Assembly: GCA_905236605.1 (NCBI GenBank)
Contig: CAJORD010000313.1
Location: forward strand, 1 to 6,196
Direction of reading: 5' to 3'
Length of the DNA stretch: 6,196 nucleotides
Source of the DNA: an uncultured Synergistales bacterium
Lineage (GTDB): Bacteria > Synergistota > Synergistia > Synergistales > Aminobacteriaceae
The notes beneath the pieces were generated by a model. It was not told where the DNA came from. It saw only the letters and a program-made list of their open reading frames with translations, and searched no databases. Made by a program: the position numbers and the translations under genes. Positions 1 to 6,196 of the stretch are shown in pieces (position 1 is the stretch's first letter; each line of letters opens with the position of its first letter).

Positions 1-1734
1 TACGCAAAAAAATTAGAAAGAGCCAGAGACAAAGCCGAAGAAGCCAATCGTGCGAAGAGTGATTTTCTTGCGAGCATGTCCCACGAAATTCGCACGCCAT
101 TAAATGCCGTTCTCGGAATTAACACAATAATTCAGCGCGACTGTGAACAGGCGATGGAACTCATTAAGGGGCATTCAAATATTCTCACGATTTTAGAAAA
201 CATAATCGCGAACTCCGGCAACATTGAGAGCGCAGGAAATAATTTGCTTTCACTGATTAATCAAATCCTCGACTTCTCAAAAATCGAAGCAGGCAAAATC
301 GAACTTTCAGAGGATAATTACAAATTAAGTTCCGTCCTAAACGACACAAGCAGCATAATGGCCATGAGAGCAAAATCTAAAGGTCTGAAATTTTATGTTG
401 AAGTTGATGAAAATCTTCCTGATGTTTATTTTGGCGACGAAATGAGAATTAGGCTGATTATACAAAATATCTTAACCAACGCTATTAAATATACAGATAC
501 TGGGAGCGTGAGTTTTTTTGTAAATCAAGCAAACGATGAAGCTGTTCAACCCGGCGAAAATCTTTTATTAAAATTCGTGATTAAAGATACGGGGATCGGA
601 GTTAAGAAAGAAGACATCAATAGAATTTTTAGACGTTTCGAGCGCGTTAATCTTGAACACAACAGCACCATCGAAGGCACCGGCCTAGGCTTGTCGATCG
701 TGAAACTTCTTTGCGAAAAAATGGGCGGCAAGATAAAAATAGAAAGTGAATACGGCAAAGGCACGCTCTTCACGGTCATGATACCTCAAAAAGTTATTTC
801 ATGTGAGCCCGTCGGAAACTTCCATGAAAAATTTGAAAACAGTCTCATGAGCAAAGAACACTATCATGAATTATTCCAGGCTCCTGACGCGCGCGTTCTG
901 ATAGTTGACGATACAAAATTTAATTTAGTCGTCGCCATTGGCCTTTTGAAAAATACAAAAATTCATATTGATACGGCTTCAAGCGGGGCCGAAGCTGTTG
1001 CGCTAGCTAGCGAACGTCCTTACGATTTAATTTTCATGGATCAACGAATGCCCGGCATCGACGGGACGGAGGCTCTTCACATGATCCGCAAATTCAACAA
1101 GACCACGCCCGTAATTTGTTTGACGGCAGACGCAATCTCCGGAGCTAAATCGCGATATTTATCGCATGGCTTCACAAATTATCTTTCAAAACCTATCGAC
1201 AGCACCGAATTAGAAAAAATGCTTCTGAAATATCTTCCGTCAGAAAAAATTATTACGCGCGAACAAACTGAACAAATTGAAACAGAAACGACTGACCCTG
1301 AAGACGAAGTAAACAACTTCGCAAAACTCAAAGCGGCCGGGATTCATACGGAAGTCGGACTCCGATATTGTCAAAAAGACCCGGCACTGTATCGCACGCT
1401 ATTGACTGAATATCTCATGAACGCCGACGAAAGACTTGAATCTCTTAAAAAATTTTGCGAGGCTCAAGACTGCGACCATTATGGAATCGTCGTTCACACT
1501 TTGAAAAGTTCGTCACGGACGATAGGTGCGACGGAATTATCTCAAGCCTGCGCACAGTTAGAAAAAGCTGCAAACGACAGCGATATTGCCATGATTAAAA
1601 ACAGAACGCCGGCTTTGTTGGAGTTTTATAAAAAAATTATTGATGGCATTCGCGCAGCTGATATTGTTGAAGATAATCCGCAGCCTAAATTTGAAGACGA
1701 CAACGAAATTTTAGAATTTTTCCCGCAAGAATAA
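1..1734 (+). CDS. Hybrid sensor histidine kinase (DHp-ATPase-receiver-HPt), 5' end missing
   Basis: The frame is open from base 1, so 577 C-terminal residues are visible and the sensor part lies upstream; numbering here counts from base 1. Residues 1-20 form a charged helix leading into the DHp domain, whose H-box SHEIRTPLN carries phospho-accepting His28. The DHp ends with DFSKIEAGK near residue 91. The ATPase domain follows, with N-box residues Asn156 and Asn160, a DTGIG G1 box at 196-200 and GTGLGLS at 226-232. A receiver domain (about 297-413) has acidic pair Asp303/Asp304, phospho-acceptor Asp347 in FMDQRMPG, Thr375 and Lys397. An HPt domain (about 440-550) has His499 in HTLKSSS. Known for this class: phosphate moves His-Asp-His-Asp, resembling BarA/ArcB-type kinases, and ends on a separate response regulator, absent here. 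The Met at base 76 is inside the H-box and cannot be the start. The signal sensed cannot be inferred. The next gene follows after 56 bp without a terminator. Confidence 0.95.
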   Translation, partial: YAKKLERARDKAEEANRAKSDFLASMSHEIRTPLNAVLGINTIIQRDCEQAMELIKGHSNILTILENIIANSGNIESAGNNLLSLINQILDFSKIEAGKIELSEDNYKLSSVLNDTSSIMAMRAKSKGLKFYVEVDENLPDVYFGDEMRIRLIIQNILTNAIKYTDTGSVSFFVNQANDEAVQPGENLLLKFVIKDTGIGVKKEDINRIFRRFERVNLEHNSTIEGTGLGLSIVKLLCEKMGGKIKIESEYGKGTLFTVMIPQKVISCEPVGNFHEKFENSLMSKEHYHELFQAPDARVLIVDDTKFNLVVAIGLLKNTKIHIDTASSGAEAVALASERPYDLIFMDQRMPGIDGTEALHMIRKFNKTTPVICLTADAISGAKSRYLSHGFTNYLSKPIDSTELEKMLLKYLPSEKIITREQTEQIETETTDPEDEVNNFAKLKAAGIHTEVGLRYCQKDPALYRTLLTEYLMNADERLESLKKFCEAQDCDHYGIVVHTLKSSSRTIGATELSQACAQLEKAANDSDIAMIKNRTPALLEFYKKIIDGIRAADIVEDNPQPKFEDDNEILEFFPQE

Positions 1735-1754
1735 CTCACCGAAAAAAAATTAGG

Positions 1755-1760
1755 TATAAT
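1755..1760 (+). promoter_or_regulatory. Candidate -10 box (TATAAT) upstream of the AsmA/TamB-like gene
   Basis: A perfect TATAAT lies in the 56-bp gap, 30 bp before the GTG start, which would put transcription initiation near 1767. No TTGACA-like -35 box is visible at 16-18 bp upstream, where the kinase stop codon lies, and the extended -10 TG is not present. A-tracts at 1742-1749 and 1766-1771 flank it. It could be a weak or activator-dependent promoter, or chance in AT-rich sequence. Confidence 0.35.
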
Positions 1761-1776
1761 TAACGAAAAAATTTTT

Positions 1777-1784
1777 GGAAGTGA
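1777..1784 (+). promoter_or_regulatory. Ribosome binding site that fixes the GTG start at 1791
   Basis: GGAAGTGA differs from the ideal GGAGGTGA by one base and ends 6 bp before the GTG at 1791. This spacing and the hydrophobic segment encoded directly afterwards decide the start. The next in-frame Met is residue 95, which would remove the membrane anchor. Confidence 0.75.
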
Positions 1785-1790
1785 ATATAA

Positions 1791-4700
1791 GTGCGATTTA
1801 TTGGCTCGCTTATAAAATATTTTATATATCTATGCGTGATTTTAATTGCCGCCGGGACCGCGCTGTTCTGGTTCGACACGGGCGACTGGCTTGTGTTGCC
1901 ATTGGCGAGGCGCGCAGGAAATTTTTTTCTTGACCCTCTGAAACTCGAAATTGAAAATATAAATGGCTCCGTCCGTAACGGCTTCGCTCTCGACGGATTA
2001 AAATTAATTTCCGGCGATAAAGATTTATTGACGCTCGCTCACGCTGACGTTAGCCCGGATTGGGATTTAGCGATGAGTGGTCTTGACGGCGCACCGTTTA
2101 TAAAATCTCTGAATGTTCGGGGCGTGAGTTCGGATTTAGATAGTGTTATGGCTCTAGCAAATCATTTTGCCACTAGCGAAGACAAAGAATCAAAAACTAA
2201 ATCCGACGACGTAGAACAGCCCCTTAAAATCGCGCTTAATCCTTTTGAATTTTCAATCGAAGATGTAAATTTTGGAACTCCTTACGCAAATTTAGAGCTT
2301 GACGCGCTGACATTGGACAAGGCCGGGAAATTATTTCTTGATTCAAAAATCGTTTCTGACGAAAATATTTTTCCGTTTAAAACTAACGCTCTTATAAATT
2401 TTGAGCCGCTTGAAATTTTATCTTCTGATTTAAAGCTCGGCTCTCAAGGCACAGGCTCTCTCACTGCTGCGCTTGAACCGTTGAAAGCAAATTTGAATAT
2501 CACTGCGCTATCTCTGGACGAGTTATTGAAGTTCGCGCCGTCCATGGATATAAAGGCTTCCGGGCGAATCGACGCAAAAATTTTTGCGAAGTCTGAAGAC
2601 AATTTTGTAAAAGTCAATGGCGTCGTTTCAATGCCGAAAGCTAACGTTATGGAAATTCCTTTGAATTTTCGTTTGCCGTTCGATTGGGACGGTGAAAAAT
2701 TATTTTCACTCACGGGTGCAACTCTGAACACCGAAGTCGCAAGATTAAATTTGAACGCTTCCGCAGATATTTCTAATTTTAATGTCATCGCGAATGGCGA
2801 GGCCCGAAATATTTCGCTCACAGAAATCGGGACAATGTTTGCGCCGGAATTGAAATTAAGAGGCGAAGGCGGAAATCTTGATTTTGACATTGACACAAAC
2901 GTAAAGCCTGCAATAGATGGCAATGAAGACAAGATAGATGAAATTCTTTCAAACACTCGCGCGGACATTAAAGGCGAACTTCCTTTGGTGTCTGCGTTAG
3001 GAATGAAAATTATAGAAAATCTCGCAGCAAAAATTAAATTAAGTCCTTCCGACGCTCCAAAGATCGACGCTACGGGCCGCGTGTTCGGCGGGAAATTATT
3101 TGCGCGCGGCGAAGTAAATCAAGAACTTAAACCGCAAGCCGTCGTTTCAATCGTTAATCTTGATGTTCCGACTTTGATTAACACGTTACCGGGCTTGTCT
3201 GACGTTATTCAAAAACCTTCCGGCAAAATCACACTGCGCACTATAATTCATGAAAATTTGAACGTCGATATAACCGCCAATTCTGACAAACTCGCCGCTT
3301 ATGGCCTCGCTTTGACAAACATAAAAGCAAACGGAAATTTTGTAACGTCGGACATGACCGCCGAATTAGAATCTTTAAGCGCGAATTTTGGCAAGGGATT
3401 AATAACCGCCAACGGCGGAGCGAACATTAACACGGGCGATTTCAGCGCGACAGCGCGGGTAGAAAATTTAGAACCGCGAGTTATTCCGGAATTGAAACAA
3501 GTGATGGGCGTGATTAATCTTGACGCAAACGCTTCCGGAAATTACAAAGACATTAATGGAATTAAAGCCGACGCACTTATAAAGGCGCGTGGTGTTGGAT
3601 ACGACGGAATGAAAATTGGAAACGTCGATGTGCCTGTAACGTTCGCTAATCAAGTTGTAAATGTCTCAAACGCAAGAGCGAATTTGCCAGGCGGAGTTGT
3701 CAACGCTAACGGCCAATATTATGTAAAGAACAATAATTTTAATTTCGCTGCTTCAACTCGCGGAATTAATTTGGCTGAAACTCTTAAGGCTCTGAAACTT
3801 CAAATTAAAGATATGCCAGTCTCTGGAAAAATTTCAGGAACTGCGAACGCGAAAGGAAATTTTCAAAATCCTTCGTTTAATGCAAGTCTTAAAGCCGAAA
3901 ACGTCAAAGCCGGCGCGCTTGTCGATATGCCGAAAGCAAATATTGAGGCCAAGGGCAACATGAAAAAAATTATCGTGAACAAACTTAGCGCCACTCTAAA
4001 CGGTGCGGACATAAACGGCTCTGGAGCAGTTGCGCCCAATCTAAAGAATTACATGAACAGCTTCGTGGATATTGAAGCGAAAATTAAACACTTTGACGTC
4101 AAGAAAACTTTAGCCGCGGTGCTTGGCGGTCGTTCTCCGGTTGATGGAGTCGTTGACGCTGAAGCAAAAGTGAAAGGTGCTTATCCAAAATTAGAAGGCG
4201 AATTGAAGCTCACGCGGCCGATTTTCTATGGAAAAAATCAAATTGATAACGTAGCTGCGAAATTAAGTTCTCCGAAGCCGGACCATTATAAAATTCGCGC
4301 AGGAGCAAAAATCGTAAACTTCAAACCCGAGGCCGATATTAATTTGGCGATTAAGAACGGCACTTTATCGTATCAAATTGACACGAAGCCGCTTGACATT
4401 GATAGCGCTATTGAAACTCAAATGCCGAGCTTGGCAGGCATCGCGAAGGGCTACGCGCGCGTCAACGTAACCGGAAGCACTAAGACAAATTCAAATATTA
4501 ATATCAACGCGACGGCTAAAGAAATTAAAATCATGGATAAGATTAGCGTGAAAAATGTTTCCTTGCCGGTCGTGTTCTCGCAAGCTAAAAATAAAATCGA
4601 AATGAAAAACGGAACTGCTAACGTAAGTGGCGGAACTGTAAATTCTGGACTCAATGTCGATTTAACAAAGAAAAATTTTGACGGCAAAGTCAAAGTTTCA

Positions 4701-5450
4701 AATTTAGATTTCGGAGAACTCGTAACGGCGTTCTTGCCCGAAGGCGAATTAATCGGTAAGGCTAACGCTGAAGTAAGTATAAAAGGCGGCTTCGGAGTTA
4801 TGCCGACGAGTTACGCGCACGGAAAATTTTCAACGACGCCGGGCTATCTTCACAAAATGGGAATTATAAATAAAGTAACTCCGACAAAAAAAATTAGTTT
4901 TGAAAATATCAGCGGCTCTTTCTTCTGGAACGGCAAAGACGTTTTCTTAAATCCCGGAACAGGAGCAACGGCCGGCAAAGACGAACCGTTATACAGATAC
5001 GTTCATGTTAATGGCTCACTAGGAGTGTTAGGCAAGGGCCTGAATTTACTTTTTGACGGAAGATTTGACTTAAAAATTTTGGATCAGTTGCTCGGAGCTA
5101 TGAAAGGCGTCTTTCAATATATGACGGGCGGAATCGCGCAAAACGTTTTGAAGGACGCGGCGGGGCGAGTTTTGGGCATTAAGCGTCGAGATTATCAAAC
5201 TGTTTCGTTTCAGCTTGTGAACTCTTGGAGCAACTTGGGATTTTCAAATTTGAAAGTTACAAAACCGATCGAGGACTTTTTGCCGATTGACATTCTCAAC
5301 AAAGACGAAGAGAAGCAGCGCGACGATACGCAATTCAAATTAAATCTTAAAATCCCGGTCGGGCAAGGCGATCCTAGTGTCGAAGAAGAATCTCCGGGCG
5401 ATCAATTTAAGCAGCAATTAATAGATAATCTATTTAATATCGGGTTTTAA
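1791..5450 (+). CDS. AsmA/TamB-like membrane-anchored periplasmic bridge protein
   Basis: This is a complete 1219-residue protein starting at GTG. Residues 5-27 form one hydrophobic helix after a short basic N-terminus, followed by FDTGDW, as in inner-membrane-anchored AsmA/TamB proteins with the bulk in the periplasm. The rest is rich in alternating polar/apolar strands with many Asn, Gly and Lys and few Cys, typical of the long beta-groove of this superfamily. Residues 406-999 hold about six related ~100-residue units. Residues about 1003-1168 form a distinct C-terminal domain (GKFSTTPGYL, FSNLKV) that to my eye looks closer to AsmA C-terminal regions than to TamB/DUF490. A charged tail (1170-1208) ends in a short amphipathic helix with terminal Phe. 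Known for the family: these proteins carry phospholipids between inner and outer membranes, and TamB pairs with the barrel TamA to help outer-membrane protein assembly. No TamA/BamA-like gene is visible here. Family membership is firm; TamB versus AsmA-type assignment is open, so no symbol is given. Confidence 0.85.
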   Translation: MRFIGSLIKYFIYLCVILIAAGTALFWFDTGDWLVLPLARRAGNFFLDPLKLEIENINGSVRNGFALDGLKLISGDKDLLTLAHADVSPDWDLAMSGLDGAPFIKSLNVRGVSSDLDSVMALANHFATSEDKESKTKSDDVEQPLKIALNPFEFSIEDVNFGTPYANLELDALTLDKAGKLFLDSKIVSDENIFPFKTNALINFEPLEILSSDLKLGSQGTGSLTAALEPLKANLNITALSLDELLKFAPSMDIKASGRIDAKIFAKSEDNFVKVNGVVSMPKANVMEIPLNFRLPFDWDGEKLFSLTGATLNTEVARLNLNASADISNFNVIANGEARNISLTEIGTMFAPELKLRGEGGNLDFDIDTNVKPAIDGNEDKIDEILSNTRADIKGELPLVSALGMKIIENLAAKIKLSPSDAPKIDATGRVFGGKLFARGEVNQELKPQAVVSIVNLDVPTLINTLPGLSDVIQKPSGKITLRTIIHENLNVDITANSDKLAAYGLALTNIKANGNFVTSDMTAELESLSANFGKGLITANGGANINTGDFSATARVENLEPRVIPELKQVMGVINLDANASGNYKDINGIKADALIKARGVGYDGMKIGNVDVPVTFANQVVNVSNARANLPGGVVNANGQYYVKNNNFNFAASTRGINLAETLKALKLQIKDMPVSGKISGTANAKGNFQNPSFNASLKAENVKAGALVDMPKANIEAKGNMKKIIVNKLSATLNGADINGSGAVAPNLKNYMNSFVDIEAKIKHFDVKKTLAAVLGGRSPVDGVVDAEAKVKGAYPKLEGELKLTRPIFYGKNQIDNVAAKLSSPKPDHYKIRAGAKIVNFKPEADINLAIKNGTLSYQIDTKPLDIDSAIETQMPSLAGIAKGYARVNVTGSTKTNSNININATAKEIKIMDKISVKNVSLPVVFSQAKNKIEMKNGTANVSGGTVNSGLNVDLTKKNFDGKVKVSNLDFGELVTAFLPEGELIGKANAEVSIKGGFGVMPTSYAHGKFSTTPGYLHKMGIINKVTPTKKISFENISGSFFWNGKDVFLNPGTGATAGKDEPLYRYVHVNGSLGVLGKGLNLLFDGRFDLKILDQLLGAMKGVFQYMTGGIAQNVLKDAAGRVLGIKRRDYQTVSFQLVNSWSNLGFSNLKVTKPIEDFLPIDILNKDEEKQRDDTQFKLNLKIPVGQGDPSVEEESPGDQFKQQLIDNLFNIGF
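3006..4787 (+). other. Six ~100-residue internal repeats in the AsmA/TamB-like protein
   Basis: By eye, units begin near residues 406, 505, 606, 709, 814 and 916. Each tends to run: a strand such as 'NVDVPVTF' or 'NVSLPVVF', then a GG turn within 'GG.VN', an NF- or DF-started strand, a helical segment with the pattern L..L, and a closing strand pair ending in G. Units 3 (606-690) and 6 (916-999) align best, with PGGVVNANG against SGGTVNSG and SGKISGTANAKG against EGELIGKANAEVSIKG. The repeats are diverged at DNA level, so they are old. Repeating groove units are expected for bridge-type lipid transfer proteins; the count and boundaries are my manual estimate. Confidence 0.6.
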
Positions 5451-5462
5451 TTTTTGAAATTT

Positions 5463-5497
5463 CAACTTCTGAACGCGATGTCCAGAAGTTGTTTTTT
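5463..5497 (+). terminator. Intrinsic terminator of the AsmA/TamB-like gene
   Basis: A perfect 9-bp stem pairs CAACTTCTG (5463-5471) with CAGAAGTTG (5483-5491); AC/GT can pair again inside the loop after one mismatch. The stem is followed at once by TTTTTT (5492-5497) and further T-rich sequence. It starts 13 bp after the TAA at 5448-5450. Read from the - strand the stem is followed by AAATTTCAAA rather than a T-run, so it should act mainly on + strand transcripts. Confidence 0.9.
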
Positions 5498-5498
5498 A

Positions 5499-5533
5499 TT
5501 TTAAATTTTAAGTTTTGAGTTTTAAGTTTTAAT
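5499..5533. repeat. Five tandem 7-bp units (TTTTRAN) between convergent genes
   Basis: The units are TTTTAAA, TTTTAAG, TTTTGAG, TTTTAAG and TTTTAAT, in perfect 7-bp register directly after the terminator T-run. The last unit includes the stop codon of the - strand gene (5529-5531). On the - strand this reads as an A-rich CTTAAAA array. Function is unknown; it may be slippage-derived low-complexity DNA. Confidence 0.75.
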
Positions 5534-6196
5534 TGAAAAGTTCTTTGATTATGTCTTCGACGTGTTCGATTTTATTTACTTTAACGACATTGCTACCACA
5601 GAAAAATAATCCCGTCTCCCAATTTCCGACTTGTGCATCGACTAAAGCGGCCGCGATACAGAAAGTTTCACGCGTTTTTCTATAGCGGCAATGTGTAAGA
5701 CAGTTCGCGAAACACGGTTTGCTTTCGACTTCGCCTTCAAGATATTTTGCGACAAAAGGATTTTTAATTGCACGTCCTGGAAGTCCTGCGGGGCTGTGAA
5801 TTAAAACTACGTCTTCTTCTTTTGCGTCGATATATGCTTGTTTGAATCTGTCTGAAGCGTCGCCCTCGTAAGTGCAAGCGAATCTCGTCCCCATTTGCAC
5901 ACCTTTAGCGCCGAGTGCGAAAACTCTTTCGAGGTCGCTACGGTCCCAAATGCCTCCGGCGGCGATTACGGGAATATCGCTCTTCATTTCGTCAGCTACA
6001 AATTTCACGACGTCAGGCACGGCCTTTTCAAGTTTCAAAGCCGGATCATAAACCTGTTCGATAGTCGTTGCGCCTAAATGTCCGCCGGCTGTAGCAGGCT
6101 CTTCAACTACGAAGGCATCGGGCTGACGATTATATTTTTTCTCCCAGTGCCGCGTTATGAGGATCGCCGCTTTCGCTGAACTCACGATAGGCACGA
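5529..6196 (-). CDS. FMN-dependent NAD(P)H oxidoreductase, nitronate monooxygenase/FabK-like, N-terminus missing
   Basis: The frame stays open to the window edge, so this is the C-terminal ~221 residues of a protein usually about 310-360 residues long. The GTG at 6192-6194 encodes the Val of a conserved internal strand (PIVSSAKAA) and is not a start. Numbering from that Val, residues 37-41 are GGHLG, with His39 matching the catalytic His of nitronate monooxygenases and FabK. Residues 74-82 (IPVIAAGGI) and MGTRF at 101-105 form the phosphate-binding end of the FMN TIM barrel. IHSPAGLPGRAI (132-143) is a typical family loop. The C-terminal region has a cysteine cluster, Cys161, Cys165, Cys169 and Cys179, followed by GLFFCGSN and a closing helix. 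Known activities in the family are flavin-dependent oxidation of nitronates or enoyl-ACP reduction; the substrate cannot be read from sequence. It lies convergent to the AsmA/TamB-like gene, with its stop 78 bp from that gene's stop, and has no clear terminator of its own. Confidence 0.92.
   Translation of the reverse strand, partial: VPIVSSAKAAILITRHWEKKYNRQPDAFVVEEPATAGGHLGATTIEQVYDPALKLEKAVPDVVKFVADEMKSDIPVIAAGGIWDRSDLERVFALGAKGVQMGTRFACTYEGDASDRFKQAYIDAKEEDVVLIHSPAGLPGRAIKNPFVAKYLEGEVESKPCFANCLTHCRYRKTRETFCIAAALVDAQVGNWETGLFFCGSNVVKVNKIEHVEDIIKELFN

Noticed and set aside
76..78. ATG at 76 as the kinase start
   Set aside because: It lies inside the H-box (ASMSHEIRTPLN) and the same frame continues open to base 1 with a typical preceding helix.
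546..779. 77-residue open frame on the - strand within the kinase ATPase domain
   Set aside because: The + strand frame has all conserved ATPase motifs here; the opposite frame has no domain or ribosome binding site of note.
2444..2968. 174-residue open frame on the - strand
   Set aside because: It lies wholly inside the AsmA/TamB-like gene, has a low-complexity Ser/Phe-rich product with no recognisable motif, and is a codon-bias shadow.
3468..3653. Short - strand open frame inside the AsmA/TamB-like gene
   Set aside because: No recognisable protein features and full overlap with a well-supported gene.
4451..4693. 80-residue hydrophobic open frame on the - strand
   Set aside because: The apparent hydrophobicity comes from the complement of Lys/Asn/Asp-rich codons in the + strand gene, so it is not a real membrane protein.
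3006..4787. Repeat-rich surface adhesin or autotransporter
   Set aside because: The N-terminus is a membrane anchor rather than a cleavable signal peptide, and there is no beta-barrel translocator or sorting motif; the AsmA/TamB superfamily explains the repeats better.
5895..6077. 60-residue + strand open frame opposite the oxidoreductase
   Set aside because: It overlaps the FMN-binding core on the other strand and has no supporting motif.
6192..6194. GTG as the start of the - strand oxidoreductase
   Set aside because: It encodes the Val of a conserved internal strand; the catalytic region alone implies roughly 100 or more residues further upstream, outside the window.

Overview
The window holds three protein-coding genes and a few short regulatory sites, with almost no non-coding space. 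Two genes lie on the + strand: the 3' part of a large hybrid sensor histidine kinase (1-1734), then a complete 1219-residue AsmA/TamB-like envelope protein (1791-5450). A third gene converges on them from the - strand: the C-terminal part of an FMN-dependent NAD(P)H oxidoreductase of the nitronate monooxygenase/FabK-like family (5529-6196). Both outer genes run off the window.

Organism: a very large AsmA/TamB-type protein with an N-terminal membrane anchor points to a diderm (outer-membrane) bacterium. The sequence is moderately AT-rich. The flavin oxidoreductase with a cysteine-rich tail resembles versions I associate with anaerobes such as Clostridia, Synergistota and Negativicutes. I lean weakly towards an anaerobic diderm such as Synergistota or Negativicutes, but the window contains no phylogenetic marker and this is inference.

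Layout: the kinase carries DHp (His28), ATPase, receiver (Asp347) and HPt (His499) modules, so three steps of a phosphorelay sit in one chain; the final response regulator is not in the window. A 56-bp gap follows, with no terminator. It holds a perfect TATAAT box and a good ribosome binding site in front of a GTG start, so the AsmA/TamB-like gene may be read both from the kinase transcript and from its own weak promoter. That gene ends at a clear intrinsic terminator (5463-5497). Between the terminator and the stop codon of the oppositely oriented oxidoreductase gene is a short array of five 7-bp TTTTRAN units.

Working together: the kinase probably senses a signal outside this window and passes phosphate to an unseen regulator. 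The AsmA/TamB-like protein probably spans the periplasm as a lipid-conducting bridge. The oxidoreductase is a separate metabolic gene on its own transcript. No mobile element, CRISPR array, RNA gene or evident new defence or biosynthetic system is present. The most distinctive feature is the six-fold ~100-residue repeat inside the AsmA/TamB-like protein.
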